Shown here piece after piece: positions 38,980 to 46,760 of a DNA stretch of 64,000 bases. Position 1 is the first letter of the stretch, and every line of letters starts with the position of its first letter. The position numbers were made by a program, and so were the translations under genes. Origin of the DNA: Thermobispora bispora DSM 43833 (GTDB lineage: Bacteria > Actinomycetota > Actinomycetes > Streptosporangiales > Streptosporangiaceae); NCBI RefSeq assembly GCF_000092645.1, contig NC_014165.1, positions 1,178,001 through 1,242,000 of the forward strand, given 5' to 3'. The notes below the pieces were generated by a model. The model was given only the letters and a program-made list of their open reading frames with translations, made no database searches and was not told the DNA's origin.

Positions 38980-39588
38980 TCAGCTGATGTCGGTGCAGAG
39001 CCGGATCATGCGGATCGGGCGTCCCATGTCGAGCACCCGCTCGGCCTCGTCCTCGCCCCAGCCGGCCGACTCCAGGAAGCTCAGCATGGGGTAGTTGTCG
39101 GCGAACACCCAGGTCACGACCATGCTGTAGCCGTCCTCGCGGAGGTAGTCGACCGTCGCGTTGAGGAGGCGGCTGCCGTGGCCGCGCCGGATGTGGTTGG
39201 GGTCGACGAGCAGCGTCAGCAGCTCGGCCGTGGTGCTCGAGCTGAGATCGGGGTCCTCGGCGGGGCCGTGCGAGGCGATGCCGACCACCCGGTCCGTCGC
39301 GCGCTCCGCGGCCGGCGGGACGTAGACCCGCCCGCCCGGGCCGAGGGCGGTGAAGGCGTCCGTGTCGGGCACCACGCGCTCGACCGCGACGAGCACCCGG
39401 TGCCGCGGGGTGGGCGGGGAGAGGATCGCCTCCTCCCACTGCCGGCGCCACATCTTCTCCGCCGCCGGCCCGGTCATCTGCTCCAGCGGGCCGGGTGGCA
39501 GGAACTCACGGTATGCGTACTTCCACGCCCGGATCTGGGTGCTCGTCACCGCGTCAACGTCTTCTGGACGGGCTGGTCTGACACCCAT
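38980..39588 (-). CDS. GNAT-family N-acetyltransferase
   Basis: 202-residue acetyltransferase with a typical start (VRPARPEDVDAVTSTQIRAWKYAYREFLPP), the acetyl-CoA loop (LLVDPNHIRRGHGSRLLNATVDYL) and a C-terminal NYPMLSFLESAGW segment. Such sequences are usually annotated as GNAT with unknown substrate. The ATG at 39588 has AAAGGAG about 8 bases upstream. It lies 39 bases downstream of the CGNR gene on the same strand and may be co-transcribed with it. Confidence 0.87.
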   Translation of the reverse strand: MGVRPARPEDVDAVTSTQIRAWKYAYREFLPPGPLEQMTGPAAEKMWRRQWEEAILSPPTPRHRVLVAVERVVPDTDAFTALGPGGRVYVPPAAERATDRVVGIASHGPAEDPDLSSSTTAELLTLLVDPNHIRRGHGSRLLNATVDYLREDGYSMVVTWVFADNYPMLSFLESAGWGEDEAERVLDMGRPIRMIRLCTDIS

Positions 39589-39627
39589 TCGGCCGGCTCC
39601 TTTCTTTGCCGCTACAACGCTACTGGG

Positions 39628-40329
39628 TCAGGACGGCCTGGGCGTGCCTTGCGCCCGGCGCCGCGCCCGATATGCCCGCGTTTTGGTGCGGTTGCCGCAC
39701 ACGCGCATGGAGCACCAGGCGCGCGATCGGTTCTTGGACGAGTCGATGAACGCCCACTGGCAGGTGCTCTCGGCGCACACCTTCAGCCGGGACCACGTTC
39801 CCTCCGCGTACGCCGCCGGGATCATCCCCGCGATCCGGGCCAGCCCGGCCGCGGCTCCGGAGCGGATCGGCTCGAGCGTGGGGGCGCCGGTGGCGAGCGA
39901 GACGCGCACCGGGAGCGCGGCCAGCACCGCGTCGAGGTCGGCGGCGTCCCTCACCGCGTCCCCCGCGTCCTCCGCCGCGTTCTGGGCGTTCCCGGCCGTG
40001 CCCTCCGTGGGGGCGTCAGTGGCGTCCCCGGCCGGGTCCCCGCCGGGCTCCTGCGCGGTGTCCCCGGCCGCGGCGCCCGCGGGCTCGTCCGCGGTGTCCC
40101 GGGCGGTGTCGCGGCCTGCGCCGCCGTGGCCGCGGCGGAGCACGGCCCGCAGTCCCTCGCGCAGCCGGATCGCCAGGGCGAGGTCATCGTCCGCGGCCCG
40201 GTCGCCGTCGCCGATCAGCCCGCGCTCCCGCAGCCAGGCGGTGAGCTCGGCCGGCGAGGTCAGCCGGTCGGCGTCCGACTCCACGTCGTAGGTGTTCACG
40301 AAGTCGCGGAGCAGCTCCGCCGGGCCCAT
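39628..40329 (-). CDS. CGNR zinc-finger / ABATE-domain regulator
   Basis: 233-residue predicted regulator. The N-terminal ABATE (DUF1470) domain (LLRDFVNTYDVESDADRL, LTAWLRERGLI, LAIRLREGLRAVL) is followed by the C-terminal CGNR zinc finger (CAESTCQWAFIDSS, then RAWCSMRVCGNRTKTRAYRAR), which probably binds DNA. A 65-residue low-complexity insert (about 67-130) made of GDTA/GDATD-like repeats interrupts the ABATE domain. The ATG at 40329 replaces the longer frame. The neighbouring GNAT gene may be its target. Confidence 0.88.
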   Translation of the reverse strand: MGPAELLRDFVNTYDVESDADRLTSPAELTAWLRERGLIGDGDRAADDDLALAIRLREGLRAVLRRGHGGAGRDTARDTADEPAGAAAGDTAQEPGGDPAGDATDAPTEGTAGNAQNAAEDAGDAVRDAADLDAVLAALPVRVSLATGAPTLEPIRSGAAAGLARIAGMIPAAYAEGTWSRLKVCAESTCQWAFIDSSKNRSRAWCSMRVCGNRTKTRAYRARRRAQGTPRPS

Positions 40330-40378
40330 CGGTCGATCACCTCTCGTGCCAACTGTAGGCCAGTGACCGGGCCCTCCG

Positions 40379-41818
40379 TCAGGCACCGGTCCCCCTGGTC
40401 CCGGCGGCCTCCGTCCCGCCCGCGCCCTGGGCGAGCACCGCGCCGAGCCGGCGGACGCCCTCCTCCAGGTCCGCCGCCCCGGCCGCGGCGGTGTGGGTGA
40501 GCCGCAGCCGCGGCCCCGGGGGCTCGGACGGGTAGTAGATGCGCCCCGGGCTCACCAGCACGCCGTTCAGCCGGGCGGCCTCGACCAGGGACGCCTCGTC
40601 CACCTCCTGCGGGAGCCGTACCCACAGGTGCATGCCGCCGCGCGGCACGAGGTGCACCCGGGCGGCGGGCGCGTGCCGGGCGAGCGCGGTGAGCAGCGCC
40701 CGCTGCCGGGAGACGACCTCCCGCTGCACCTCGGCGAGGTGGCGCCGCCAGGCGGGGGAGCCGATGAACTCCAGGGCCGCCTCCTGCAGCGGCCGGGCCA
40801 CGAAGAACGAGTCCACGGCCTGGACGGCGCGGAGCCGGTGCGCGGCCGGCCCGCGGGCGATGACACCGGCGATCCGCAGGCTGGCCGCGGAGATCTTGCT
40901 GAGCGATCGCACGTGCACCACGGTGCCGTGGGCGTCCAGGGTCACCAGCGGCGGCGGGACCCGCCCGGCCGCGAAGTACGCGGCGTAGTCGTCCTCGATC
41001 ACGAAGGCCCCGGCCGCCCGCGCCACCGCGAGCACCTCCTCCCGGCGGTGCCTCGGCAGCGTGGCCCCGGTGGGGTTGTGCAGGGTGGGCTGGCAGTAGA
41101 AGACCCGGGCCCCGGTCAGGGCGAACGCCTCGGCGAGCAGCTCGGGGCGGACCCCCTCCTCGTCGATGGGCACGGCCACCACCCGCAGCCCGGCCGCGCG
41201 GGCCGCGGCGAGCGCCCCGGGGTAGGTGGGGGTCTCGACGAGCACCGGGCCGCCGGGCGCGGCGAGGGCCCGGAAGGCGTGGGCGAGCGCCGCCTGGCCG
41301 CCGCCCATCACGAGCACGTCGTTCTGCGTCACCGTGCCGCCCACCTCCGCCGCGAACCACCGCCGGAGGCCGGCGAGGCCGTTGAGCGGCGGCGCCGACC
41401 AGGCGTCCGGCCGCCGTACGGCTCGCGCCATCGCCGCGGCCAGCGCCTTCGCCGGCCGCAGGTCCGGGTGGAGGTAGCCGCCGGTGAGCGGCACGACGCC
41501 GTCGGGCGGCTCGGCCAGCAGGGTGGTCACGGCCGAGTCGTCGACCACCCGGTCGCCGAGGGCCACGGTCTGCCACGAGGTGTCGGGCGTCTCGGCCGTG
41601 GCGGGGTGGGACGGCGCGACGTACACCCCGCTGCCGGGCTTGGAGATCACCAGGCCCTCGGCGGCGAGCCGGGCGATGGCCCGGGAGACCGTGATCGGGC
41701 TCACCCCGTGCCGGCGCATGATCTCCCGGCTCGACGGCAGCCGATCGCCCGGCCGGGACCGTTTCACCTCCTCGCGGAGGATCGCGGCGAGCCGGGCGAT
41801 ACTGCTATCGTTTTGCAT
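40379..41818 (-). CDS. MocR-type GntR regulator with aminotransferase domain
   Basis: 479-residue PLP-dependent transcription factor. The N-terminal GntR winged helix covers residues 5-70 (SREIMRRHGVSPITVSRAIARL). A fold-type-I aminotransferase domain follows, with YCQPTLHNPTGATLP, IEDDYAAYFA and the PLP-lysine in VRSLSKISAASLRIAG. MocR proteins sense amino acids or pyridoxal phosphate. The ATG at 41818 shares the bases CATG with the start of the divergent EamA transporter, which is its obvious target. A TATCTT box on the minus strand (41827-41832) is 8 bases upstream, so the message is leaderless. Confidence 0.93.
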   Translation of the reverse strand: MQNDSSIARLAAILREEVKRSRPGDRLPSSREIMRRHGVSPITVSRAIARLAAEGLVISKPGSGVYVAPSHPATAETPDTSWQTVALGDRVVDDSAVTTLLAEPPDGVVPLTGGYLHPDLRPAKALAAAMARAVRRPDAWSAPPLNGLAGLRRWFAAEVGGTVTQNDVLVMGGGQAALAHAFRALAAPGGPVLVETPTYPGALAAARAAGLRVVAVPIDEEGVRPELLAEAFALTGARVFYCQPTLHNPTGATLPRHRREEVLAVARAAGAFVIEDDYAAYFAAGRVPPPLVTLDAHGTVVHVRSLSKISAASLRIAGVIARGPAAHRLRAVQAVDSFFVARPLQEAALEFIGSPAWRRHLAEVQREVVSRQRALLTALARHAPAARVHLVPRGGMHLWVRLPQEVDEASLVEAARLNGVLVSPGRIYYPSEPPGPRLRLTHTAAAGAADLEEGVRRLGAVLAQGAGGTEAAGTRGTGA

Positions 41819-41858
41819 GAGGAATCAAGATAGCGTTATCGTTCGCGGCGCGATAGCG
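41804..41858. promoter_or_regulatory. Overlapping divergent leaderless promoters with GATAGC repeats
   Basis: Both genes' start codons lie in the middle of this region. The word GCTATCG (41804-41810) is inverted as CGATAGC at 41851-41857. TATCGTT occurs at 41806-41812 and 41837-41843, and GATAGCG at 41829-41835 and 41852-41858. The -10 boxes are TATCGT (41806-41811, plus) and TATCTT (41827-41832, minus). These repeats are the likely MocR binding sites. Confidence 0.6.
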
Positions 41859-42770
41859 GCACCCCCGGACCGGAGGTCCGCGTGGCGGGGGACCCTGCTC
41901 GCCGGCCTCGGCGTGGCCGCCTTCTCCGGCACGCTCCCCGCGACCGCGTTCGCGCTGCAGGGGTTCGACCCGTACCTCGTCGCGGCCGGGCGGGCCGCGC
42001 TGGCGGCGCTCGCCGCGGCCATCTGCCTGAAGGCGGCGGGCGCGCCGCTGCTCCCACCCCGGGCCTCCCTGCGGTCGTACGCGGTGATCGCGCTCGGGGT
42101 GGTCATCGGATTCCCGCTCTTCAGCGGGCTCGCGCTCGCGGCGGGTGCGAGCACCGCGCACGCCGCGGTGGTGATCGGGCTGCTGCCCGCGGCCACCGCC
42201 GTCGGCGCCGTGCTCCGGGCGGGGGAGCGGTCCCGGCCCCTGTTCTGGGCCGCCTGCGCGGCCGGCGCGGTGTCGGTCACCGTGTTCACCCTCACCCGAG
42301 AGGGCGGCCGCCTCACCGGGGCCGACGCGCTGCTCGCCCTCGCCCTGGTCGCGGCCGCCGCCGGCTACACCGAGGGCGGGCGGCTGGCCCGGGAGACGCC
42401 CGGCTGGCGGGTGATCTCGCACGCCCTGGTCCTCGCCGCCCCGGTGACCGTGCCCGCGACCGCGGTGCTCGCCGCGGTCACCGAACCACGGCCCACGGCG
42501 GCGTCGCTCGCCGGGTTCGCCTACGTCGGCCTGATCTCCATGTTCCTCGGCTTCTTCCCGTGGTACGCCGGGCTGGCCGCCGGGGGCATCGCCCGGGCGG
42601 GGCAGACCCAGCTCGCCCAGCCGCCGCTCACCCTGGTCTGGTCCTGGGCGCTGCTCGGGGAACGGTTCGGCACGGCCACGCTCGCCGCGGCCCTCGCCGT
42701 GCTCGGCTGCGTCGCCGTGACCCAGGCCGCCCGCGACCCGGGAGCCGGGGCGCGGACCGGGGGCCGCTGA
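41817..42770 (+). CDS. EamA/DMT-family transporter
   Basis: Ten-helix inner-membrane transporter of the drug/metabolite family, 317 residues, with two EamA halves (GTLLAGLGVAAFSGTLPATAF onward, and LLALALVAAAAGYTEGGRLA onward). Family members export amino acids or other metabolites. Its start overlaps that of the MocR regulator, so one probably controls the other. Substrate prediction: an amino acid or a compound sensed by the aminotransferase-like domain (inference). Confidence 0.9.
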   Translation: MRNQDSVIVRGAIAAPPDRRSAWRGTLLAGLGVAAFSGTLPATAFALQGFDPYLVAAGRAALAALAAAICLKAAGAPLLPPRASLRSYAVIALGVVIGFPLFSGLALAAGASTAHAAVVIGLLPAATAVGAVLRAGERSRPLFWAACAAGAVSVTVFTLTREGGRLTGADALLALALVAAAAGYTEGGRLARETPGWRVISHALVLAAPVTVPATAVLAAVTEPRPTAASLAGFAYVGLISMFLGFFPWYAGLAAGGIARAGQTQLAQPPLTLVWSWALLGERFGTATLAAALAVLGCVAVTQAARDPGAGARTGGR

Positions 42771-42833
42771 TCCCGCCCGCTCACGCCGGCGTGACCTCCG
42801 GCCGCCCGGCGCAGCGCCGGGACGAGGCCCGCG

Positions 42834-43310
42834 TCACGCCGGCCAGTTATCCGGCGGGGAGACGTACGTGCCGCGGTAGGGGACGGTGAACACCCAGCCC
42901 TGGTCGCGCAGGTGGCGGACGGCCTGGCGCACGGTGGCCTTGGCCACGCCGTACTCCCGCATCAGCGCCTTCTCACTGGGGATCGGCCGGTGGACCGGGA
43001 TCTCGCCGGACCGGATCCGCTTCTCGATGTCCGCGGCGATCCGCTGGTAGACCGGCATCCGCTCGGGCGGGCGCGGCGTGCCGGGGCGGCCGACGAAGGT
43101 GCCCTGACCCTGCACCGTGTAGACGAGACCCTGCTCCCTGAGCTCCCGGGCCACCCGCCGCGCGGTCAGGCGGGCGATCCCGTACTCGGCTTCGAGCTCG
43201 GCCTCGCTCGGGATCGCGTCGCCGGGGAGCAGTTCCCCTTTGTCGATCTGCTCCCGAATCCTCTCGGCGATCTGCTTGTAGATCGGCACGGGTCCGTCTC
43301 GATCGAGCAC
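42834..43310 (-). CDS. Tandem-GntR protein: two winged-helix domains, no effector domain
   Basis: 158 residues made of two consecutive GntR winged helices and nothing else. Domain 1 (about 8-72) reads PIYKQIAERIREQIDKGEL then EYGIARLTARRVARELREQG; domain 2 (about 83-152) reads PVYQRIAADIEKRIRSGEI then EYGVAKATVRQAVRHLRDQG. Each ends in a GTFV/GTYV wing. It could bind an extended site as a monomer. I take the GTG at 43310 because TATCAT (43317-43322, minus strand) is 6 bases upstream (leaderless); the frame continues to 43394 without support. The region upstream carries an 11-bp inverted repeat, probably its own operator. Confidence 0.85.
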   Translation of the reverse strand: MLDRDGPVPIYKQIAERIREQIDKGELLPGDAIPSEAELEAEYGIARLTARRVARELREQGLVYTVQGQGTFVGRPGTPRPPERMPVYQRIAADIEKRIRSGEIPVHRPIPSEKALMREYGVAKATVRQAVRHLRDQGWVFTVPYRGTYVSPPDNWPA

Positions 43311-43316
43311 GGACGC

Positions 43317-43400
43317 ATGATAGACGAATCGATACGTATACCTACGAAACAGACATGTAGTGCACCAATGTAGTGGTGCAGTACACGTATACATTGGTGC
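43317..43400 (-). promoter_or_regulatory. Promoter and operator of the tandem-GntR gene
   Basis: AT-rich for this genome. The -10 box is at 43317-43322. ACGTATAC occurs twice (43334-43341, 43385-43392). GCACCAATGTA (43362-43372) and TACATTGGTGC (43390-43400) are a perfect 11-bp inverted repeat with centres 28 bases apart. The two arms could be the two sites for the two DNA-binding domains. Confidence 0.6.
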
Positions 43401-43412
43401 GGTACTGGTCTA

Positions 43413-44087
43413 TCATTGAGCGTGCGCATCCTCGTGCGGCACACGGCGCCAGGCCGTGTCGGTGACGATCAGGTGGTCGAGGAAGCGGAGCCCGACGGTC
43501 TCCGCCGCGGCGCGGAGCCGAACGGTGACCTCGACGTCGGCCGGGCTCGGCTCGAGCGAGCCGCCGGGGTGGTTGTGCGCGAGGCCGAAGGCGGCCCCGC
43601 CCGAGACGAGGACGGTGGTGATGATGTCGCGAACGGGTGCGGAGGTGTGGTCGCTTCCGCCCTCGCTGACCACGGCGCGGCGGAGCACCGTGCCGCGCGT
43701 GTCGCAGATCACCGCGACGAGCCGCTCCCGCGCGAACCCGCGGAGCAACGGCGCGGCGGCGGCCGCCAGGTCGGCCGAGCAGGTGATCCGGATACGCTCG
43801 GGCTCCGCCTGGGCGCGGCGCATGAGCTGGAAGGCGGCGGCGACCCGGGCCGCCTTCGCCGGCCCGATCCCGGGTACGGCGAGCAGCCGGTGCGGCTCGG
43901 ACCGGGACAGCTCCCCGAGGGTGCCGCAGTGCGCGATCAGCCGGGAGGCGAGCTCGACGGCGTTGACGCCCTTGCCGCCCGAGCCGAGGAGCAGGGCGAG
44001 CAGCTCCCGGTCGGCGAGCGCGGCCGCGCCCGCGGTCAGCAGCCGCTCGCGCGGCCGATCCGCCGGCGGGAGATCCTTGACACGCAT
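43413..44087 (-). CDS. radC: RadC/MPN-domain (JAMM) protein
   Basis: 224 residues with helix-hairpin-helix DNA-binding segments (LLAVPGIGPAKAARVAAAF) at the N-terminal half and the MPN/JAB catalytic core at the C-terminus. The zinc motif reads LAHNHPGGSLEPSPAD, preceded by EGGSDHTSAPVRDI. RadC proteins were once linked to DNA repair, but their true function is unsettled. The ATG at 44087 is used; the longer frame upstream is spurious. It is followed by the tandem-GntR gene on the same strand after 102 bases. Confidence 0.92.
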   Translation of the reverse strand: MRVKDLPPADRPRERLLTAGAAALADRELLALLLGSGGKGVNAVELASRLIAHCGTLGELSRSEPHRLLAVPGIGPAKAARVAAAFQLMRRAQAEPERIRITCSADLAAAAAPLLRGFARERLVAVICDTRGTVLRRAVVSEGGSDHTSAPVRDIITTVLVSGGAAFGLAHNHPGGSLEPSPADVEVTVRLRAAAETVGLRFLDHLIVTDTAWRRVPHEDAHAQ

Positions 44088-45094
44088 CGGCACCTCCGGG
44101 TCGGCAACCTTGGAACGTTTTATCAACGGCCACCGACAGTCACCGGTGGGCCGGGCCGGCGTGCCCCCGGACCACACGCCGATGCCGTCGATCCCGCCGG
44201 CCGTACGGCCGTGCCCGATTAGCCGTGGGCAAGCCCGCCCCGTCCGGCCGTACGGCACGCTCCGCGGCGGCGTGGTGCGGCGGGCGGCGCCCCGGCGACG
44301 GCGGCCTGAAGGGGTGCCTCGGAGCTGGGACCCCTGGGGAGGTGGCCACGGGCAGGGTGTCCCGGGCAACAGGCCGGGCTGGCGTCCGGCCTCGCGGGAA
44401 CACGGGGTCCGCGTTCGGCGGCGCGAGGACACGCGGTGACGCGGCGGGCGCGGGCGCCGTGGGGACAACCGCGAGACGCGGTGACAGGCCGCCCGGCACT
44501 GATCCCGTCCGCCGCGGGCGCCCTGCGAGCGCCTCGCACCCGGCCGGCGGGGTCGTACGCAGGTCATTCCCGTCAGCGGCGCCGGGGAGCCGGCGCCTGC
44601 CCACGGCCGGCCGGTCAGTGCTTGGTGCGAGCCCGGGCGCACGCGGGCGCCTTCGCTCATCGCCGTGATCGGCGGGCATCGTGCGGGAGCCGGCCACATG
44701 GACGTCCCGGTCGCCGGAGCCGCCCCTGCGTGCCGTGCGGTGCGCCGCCGTTCACCGTGTGGTGCGCGGCCGATCGCGGTGGCCGGGGCGCCCCAGCGGA
44801 ACACGGGCCCGCCAGGGCCGACGCGGGGGTTCGCCGCGGCGGGGATGCGCGGGCCGGTGGGCCCCGGTGGGCCGCCACCCACCGGGGCCCGGAGCATCGA
44901 GTGATTGGAGTCCCACGATGCACGTCCAGCGTACGCGTCGTCCTGGGAGGCCGGGGGGAACGAGCATCTCCCCGGTGAGGCGCGGGTCGCCCCGCGGACG
45001 CGGCCCGCTCCGGTGGGCCGATGGGAGGTCAGCGGAGCGCCGCGGAATCCCCGGATCGCCGGTCCGGGGCCGGTGCGCCGGCGGGCCGCCGCGG
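44088..45094. other. One kilobase without genes
   Basis: GC-rich and degenerate. Multiple overlapping composition-driven frames on both strands, no credible protein. The only distinct structure is the 13-bp GC-only hairpin at 44859-44890. Confidence 0.5.
44859..44890 (-). terminator. Strong GC hairpin downstream of a GntR gene
   Basis: GGGCCCCGGTGGG (44859-44871) and CCCACCGGGGCCC (44878-44890) are exact reverse complements with a 6-base loop, 205 bases past the stop of the minus-strand GntR gene. It may be that gene's terminator. Confidence 0.45.
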
Positions 45095-45832
45095 TCACGG
45101 GCGGGCCGGAATGCCGTAGACCAGGCGGAACCGGTCACCGGGGACCACGAGGTCGTGGGTCTCCACCGGGCGCCCACCGGCCCAGTAGGTGCGCTCCACC
45201 TGCATGACCTGGACCCCGGTGGGGAGCTGGAGCAGGTCGCTCTCGCCCGGCTGGGGCACCCGGATGTAGACGCTCTCGCTGATCTCGTCGACCGGCGTGC
45301 CCGCGGCCGCCAGCCGGGCGGCGGCGCCGACGCGCTCGGCCGTCCCCTCTTCCGGAGCCTGGCTCTGCCCGAACTCGGTCGGCTCGTACACGGTGAGGAG
45401 CTGCATCGGGCGGTCGTCGCCGCGGAACACGAAGCTGACCTTGATCACCGGGACCGGTTCGGGGAGCCGGAGGCGCTTGGCGACCTCCGGTGGCGGATCG
45501 GCGAGCTCGCTCCGCCAGGTCCAGGTGGGCTTGAGGCCGAGGGCCTGCATGTCCGCGACGAAGGCCGCCTGGGGGTCGGCGTGACGGTCGCGGTGGAGGG
45601 GGAAGAGGATCGGCTTCTCGCGCACGCGGTGCCCCGAGCTCACCCGGCCGATGATCAGGCCTTCCTGGGCGAGCACGCGGAGCGCGTGCCGGGCCGCGGT
45701 CTCGCCGACGCTGTACTTCCGCGTGATCTGGTGGCGCGACGGGATCGGCGCGCCCGGGGGAAGCGTGCCGTCGATGATCTGCCGGCGCAGATCTTCCACC
45801 ACGCGCAGATAAACCGGATCGGAATTCGCCAT
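45095..45832 (-). CDS. GntR-family regulator with UTRA domain
   Basis: 245-residue transcription factor. The winged helix spans residues 6-70 (YLRVVEDLRRQIIDGTLPPG, YSVGETAARHALRVLAQEGL, GHRVREKP). The UTRA ligand domain follows (DMQALGLKPTWTWRSELADPP, VIKVSFVFRGDDRPMQLLTVYEP). It starts at the ATG at 45832 and is divergent from a 106-residue unknown gene at 45942; the 109 bases between hold inverted repeats. The ligand is unknown. Confidence 0.92.
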   Translation of the reverse strand: MANSDPVYLRVVEDLRRQIIDGTLPPGAPIPSRHQITRKYSVGETAARHALRVLAQEGLIIGRVSSGHRVREKPILFPLHRDRHADPQAAFVADMQALGLKPTWTWRSELADPPPEVAKRLRLPEPVPVIKVSFVFRGDDRPMQLLTVYEPTEFGQSQAPEEGTAERVGAAARLAAAGTPVDEISESVYIRVPQPGESDLLQLPTGVQVMQVERTYWAGGRPVETHDLVVPGDRFRLVYGIPARP

Positions 45833-45857
45833 TCGTCATTCCTTGGAGCTGACGTGG

Positions 45858-45906
45858 ACTGCGGCTTCTGCGTATCCGTCCTACCACAGAGCGTGACGGC
45901 CGCAGT
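45858..45906. promoter_or_regulatory. Inverted repeat between divergent GntR and small gene
   Basis: ACTGCGGC (45858-45865) and GCCGCAGT (45899-45906) are exact inverses. CACAGA and TCTGTG form a second, nested pair nearby. This is a candidate operator region for the GntR regulator and could control both genes. Confidence 0.4.
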
Positions 45907-45941
45907 CTGTGATTCCACCTTTGCCCGGAGAAGGGCGGCGC

Positions 45942-46262
45942 ATGGGCCGCACCACGACGCCCCGTGACGGTGACGCCGCGCTTCCGCCGGAGTACCACGG
46001 CCTGCACGTCGCCCCGGTGCAGCCCGGCCACGAGGCCATCGAGTGGCTGACCCCCACCAACCGCAGCGACCGGGTACGGGTGGTCCAGCACACCTGCGAG
46101 TGCCGGACCACGATCTACGAGCTGTGCCGTTCCGGCGGGCTGATGTTCATCCGGCGCACCGTCCGCACCGCGAAAGGGGCGCGGGTGCACGAGACCGAGC
46201 GCCTGATCACCGCGCGGATGGAGCGGCTCTGGATGCGGCTCCTCCTCGGCCAAGCCCGGTGA
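45942..46262 (+). CDS. Small hypothetical protein beside a GntR gene
   Basis: 106 residues, family not recognised by me. ATG 45942 has GGAGAAGG upstream (45927-45934). The central part reads WLTPTNRSDRVRVVQHTCECRTTIYELCRSGGLMFIRRT, here cited in part, with three cysteines (CEC and LC) and many Arg, followed by a helical basic C-terminus (ITARMERLWMRLLLG). This looks like a small nucleic-acid-binding or adaptor protein. In actinomycetes, GntR regulators are often paired with small basic proteins of this sort; the meaning is unknown. Confidence 0.65.
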   Translation: MGRTTTPRDGDAALPPEYHGLHVAPVQPGHEAIEWLTPTNRSDRVRVVQHTCECRTTIYELCRSGGLMFIRRTVRTAKGARVHETERLITARMERLWMRLLLGQAR

Positions 46263-46633
46263 GGCGGCTCTCCCCGGCCGGTCCCGATGAGGCGGTTCTT
46301 GCCCGGGATCGGTTAGGCGGTTCTCACCCGGGCCTGGTGAGGGGGCTGCTCGGCCAATCCGGTGCGGCGGCACTCCCCGGGGGCACGTGACACCGGAGCC
46401 GCTCCCGAGCGAGGCGCTCCGGCCGCGGCACGGCCGTCCCCGTCCGGTGGGAGACCGCTCCAGGCGGATCGCGGGAACGCGAGCGCTCAGGCCGGCCACT
46501 GCCGCCGGGGACCGTTCCGAACGCCGGCGTCTTCGTGGCCGGGAAGCGAACCTCTTCGCGACCGGGAAGCGACCGGCGCTTTGCAATGAGGCCGGTGTAA
46601 CGCGAGCGGCCTTTGGAACGATTGGGGGAATGG
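46263..46633. other. Spacer with degenerate tandem repeats
   Basis: From 46256 to 46380 the DNA repeats a GGTGAGGCGGCTCTCCCCGG-like unit four or five times with drift. No gene seen. A strong terminator follows. Confidence 0.5.
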
Positions 46634-46675
46634 AGGCCGCTGATATGTGTACCCCCGAGCACATATCAGCGGCCT
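46634..46675 (+). terminator. 16-bp perfect terminator-like hairpin upstream of dapA
   Basis: AGGCCGCTGATATGTG (46634-46649) and CACATATCAGCGGCCT (46660-46675) pair perfectly over a 10-base loop, with TTCC after the stem. It ends 72 bases before the dapA -10 box. It may end the transcript of the small upstream gene, or insulate dapA. Confidence 0.65.
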
Positions 46676-46747
46676 TTCCGGTTCTCATCCGGTCGTGACG
46701 GCGTCGATCACCGGGTGGCGGGCTCCACCAACCCGCGCGGTTGCGGG

Positions 46748-46753
46748 TAGCGT
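46748..46753 (+). promoter_or_regulatory. Leaderless -10 box of dapA
   Basis: TAGCGT lies 7 bases before the ATG; no ribosome-binding site is present. Confidence 0.55.
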
Positions 46754-46760
46754 TCGGTCT

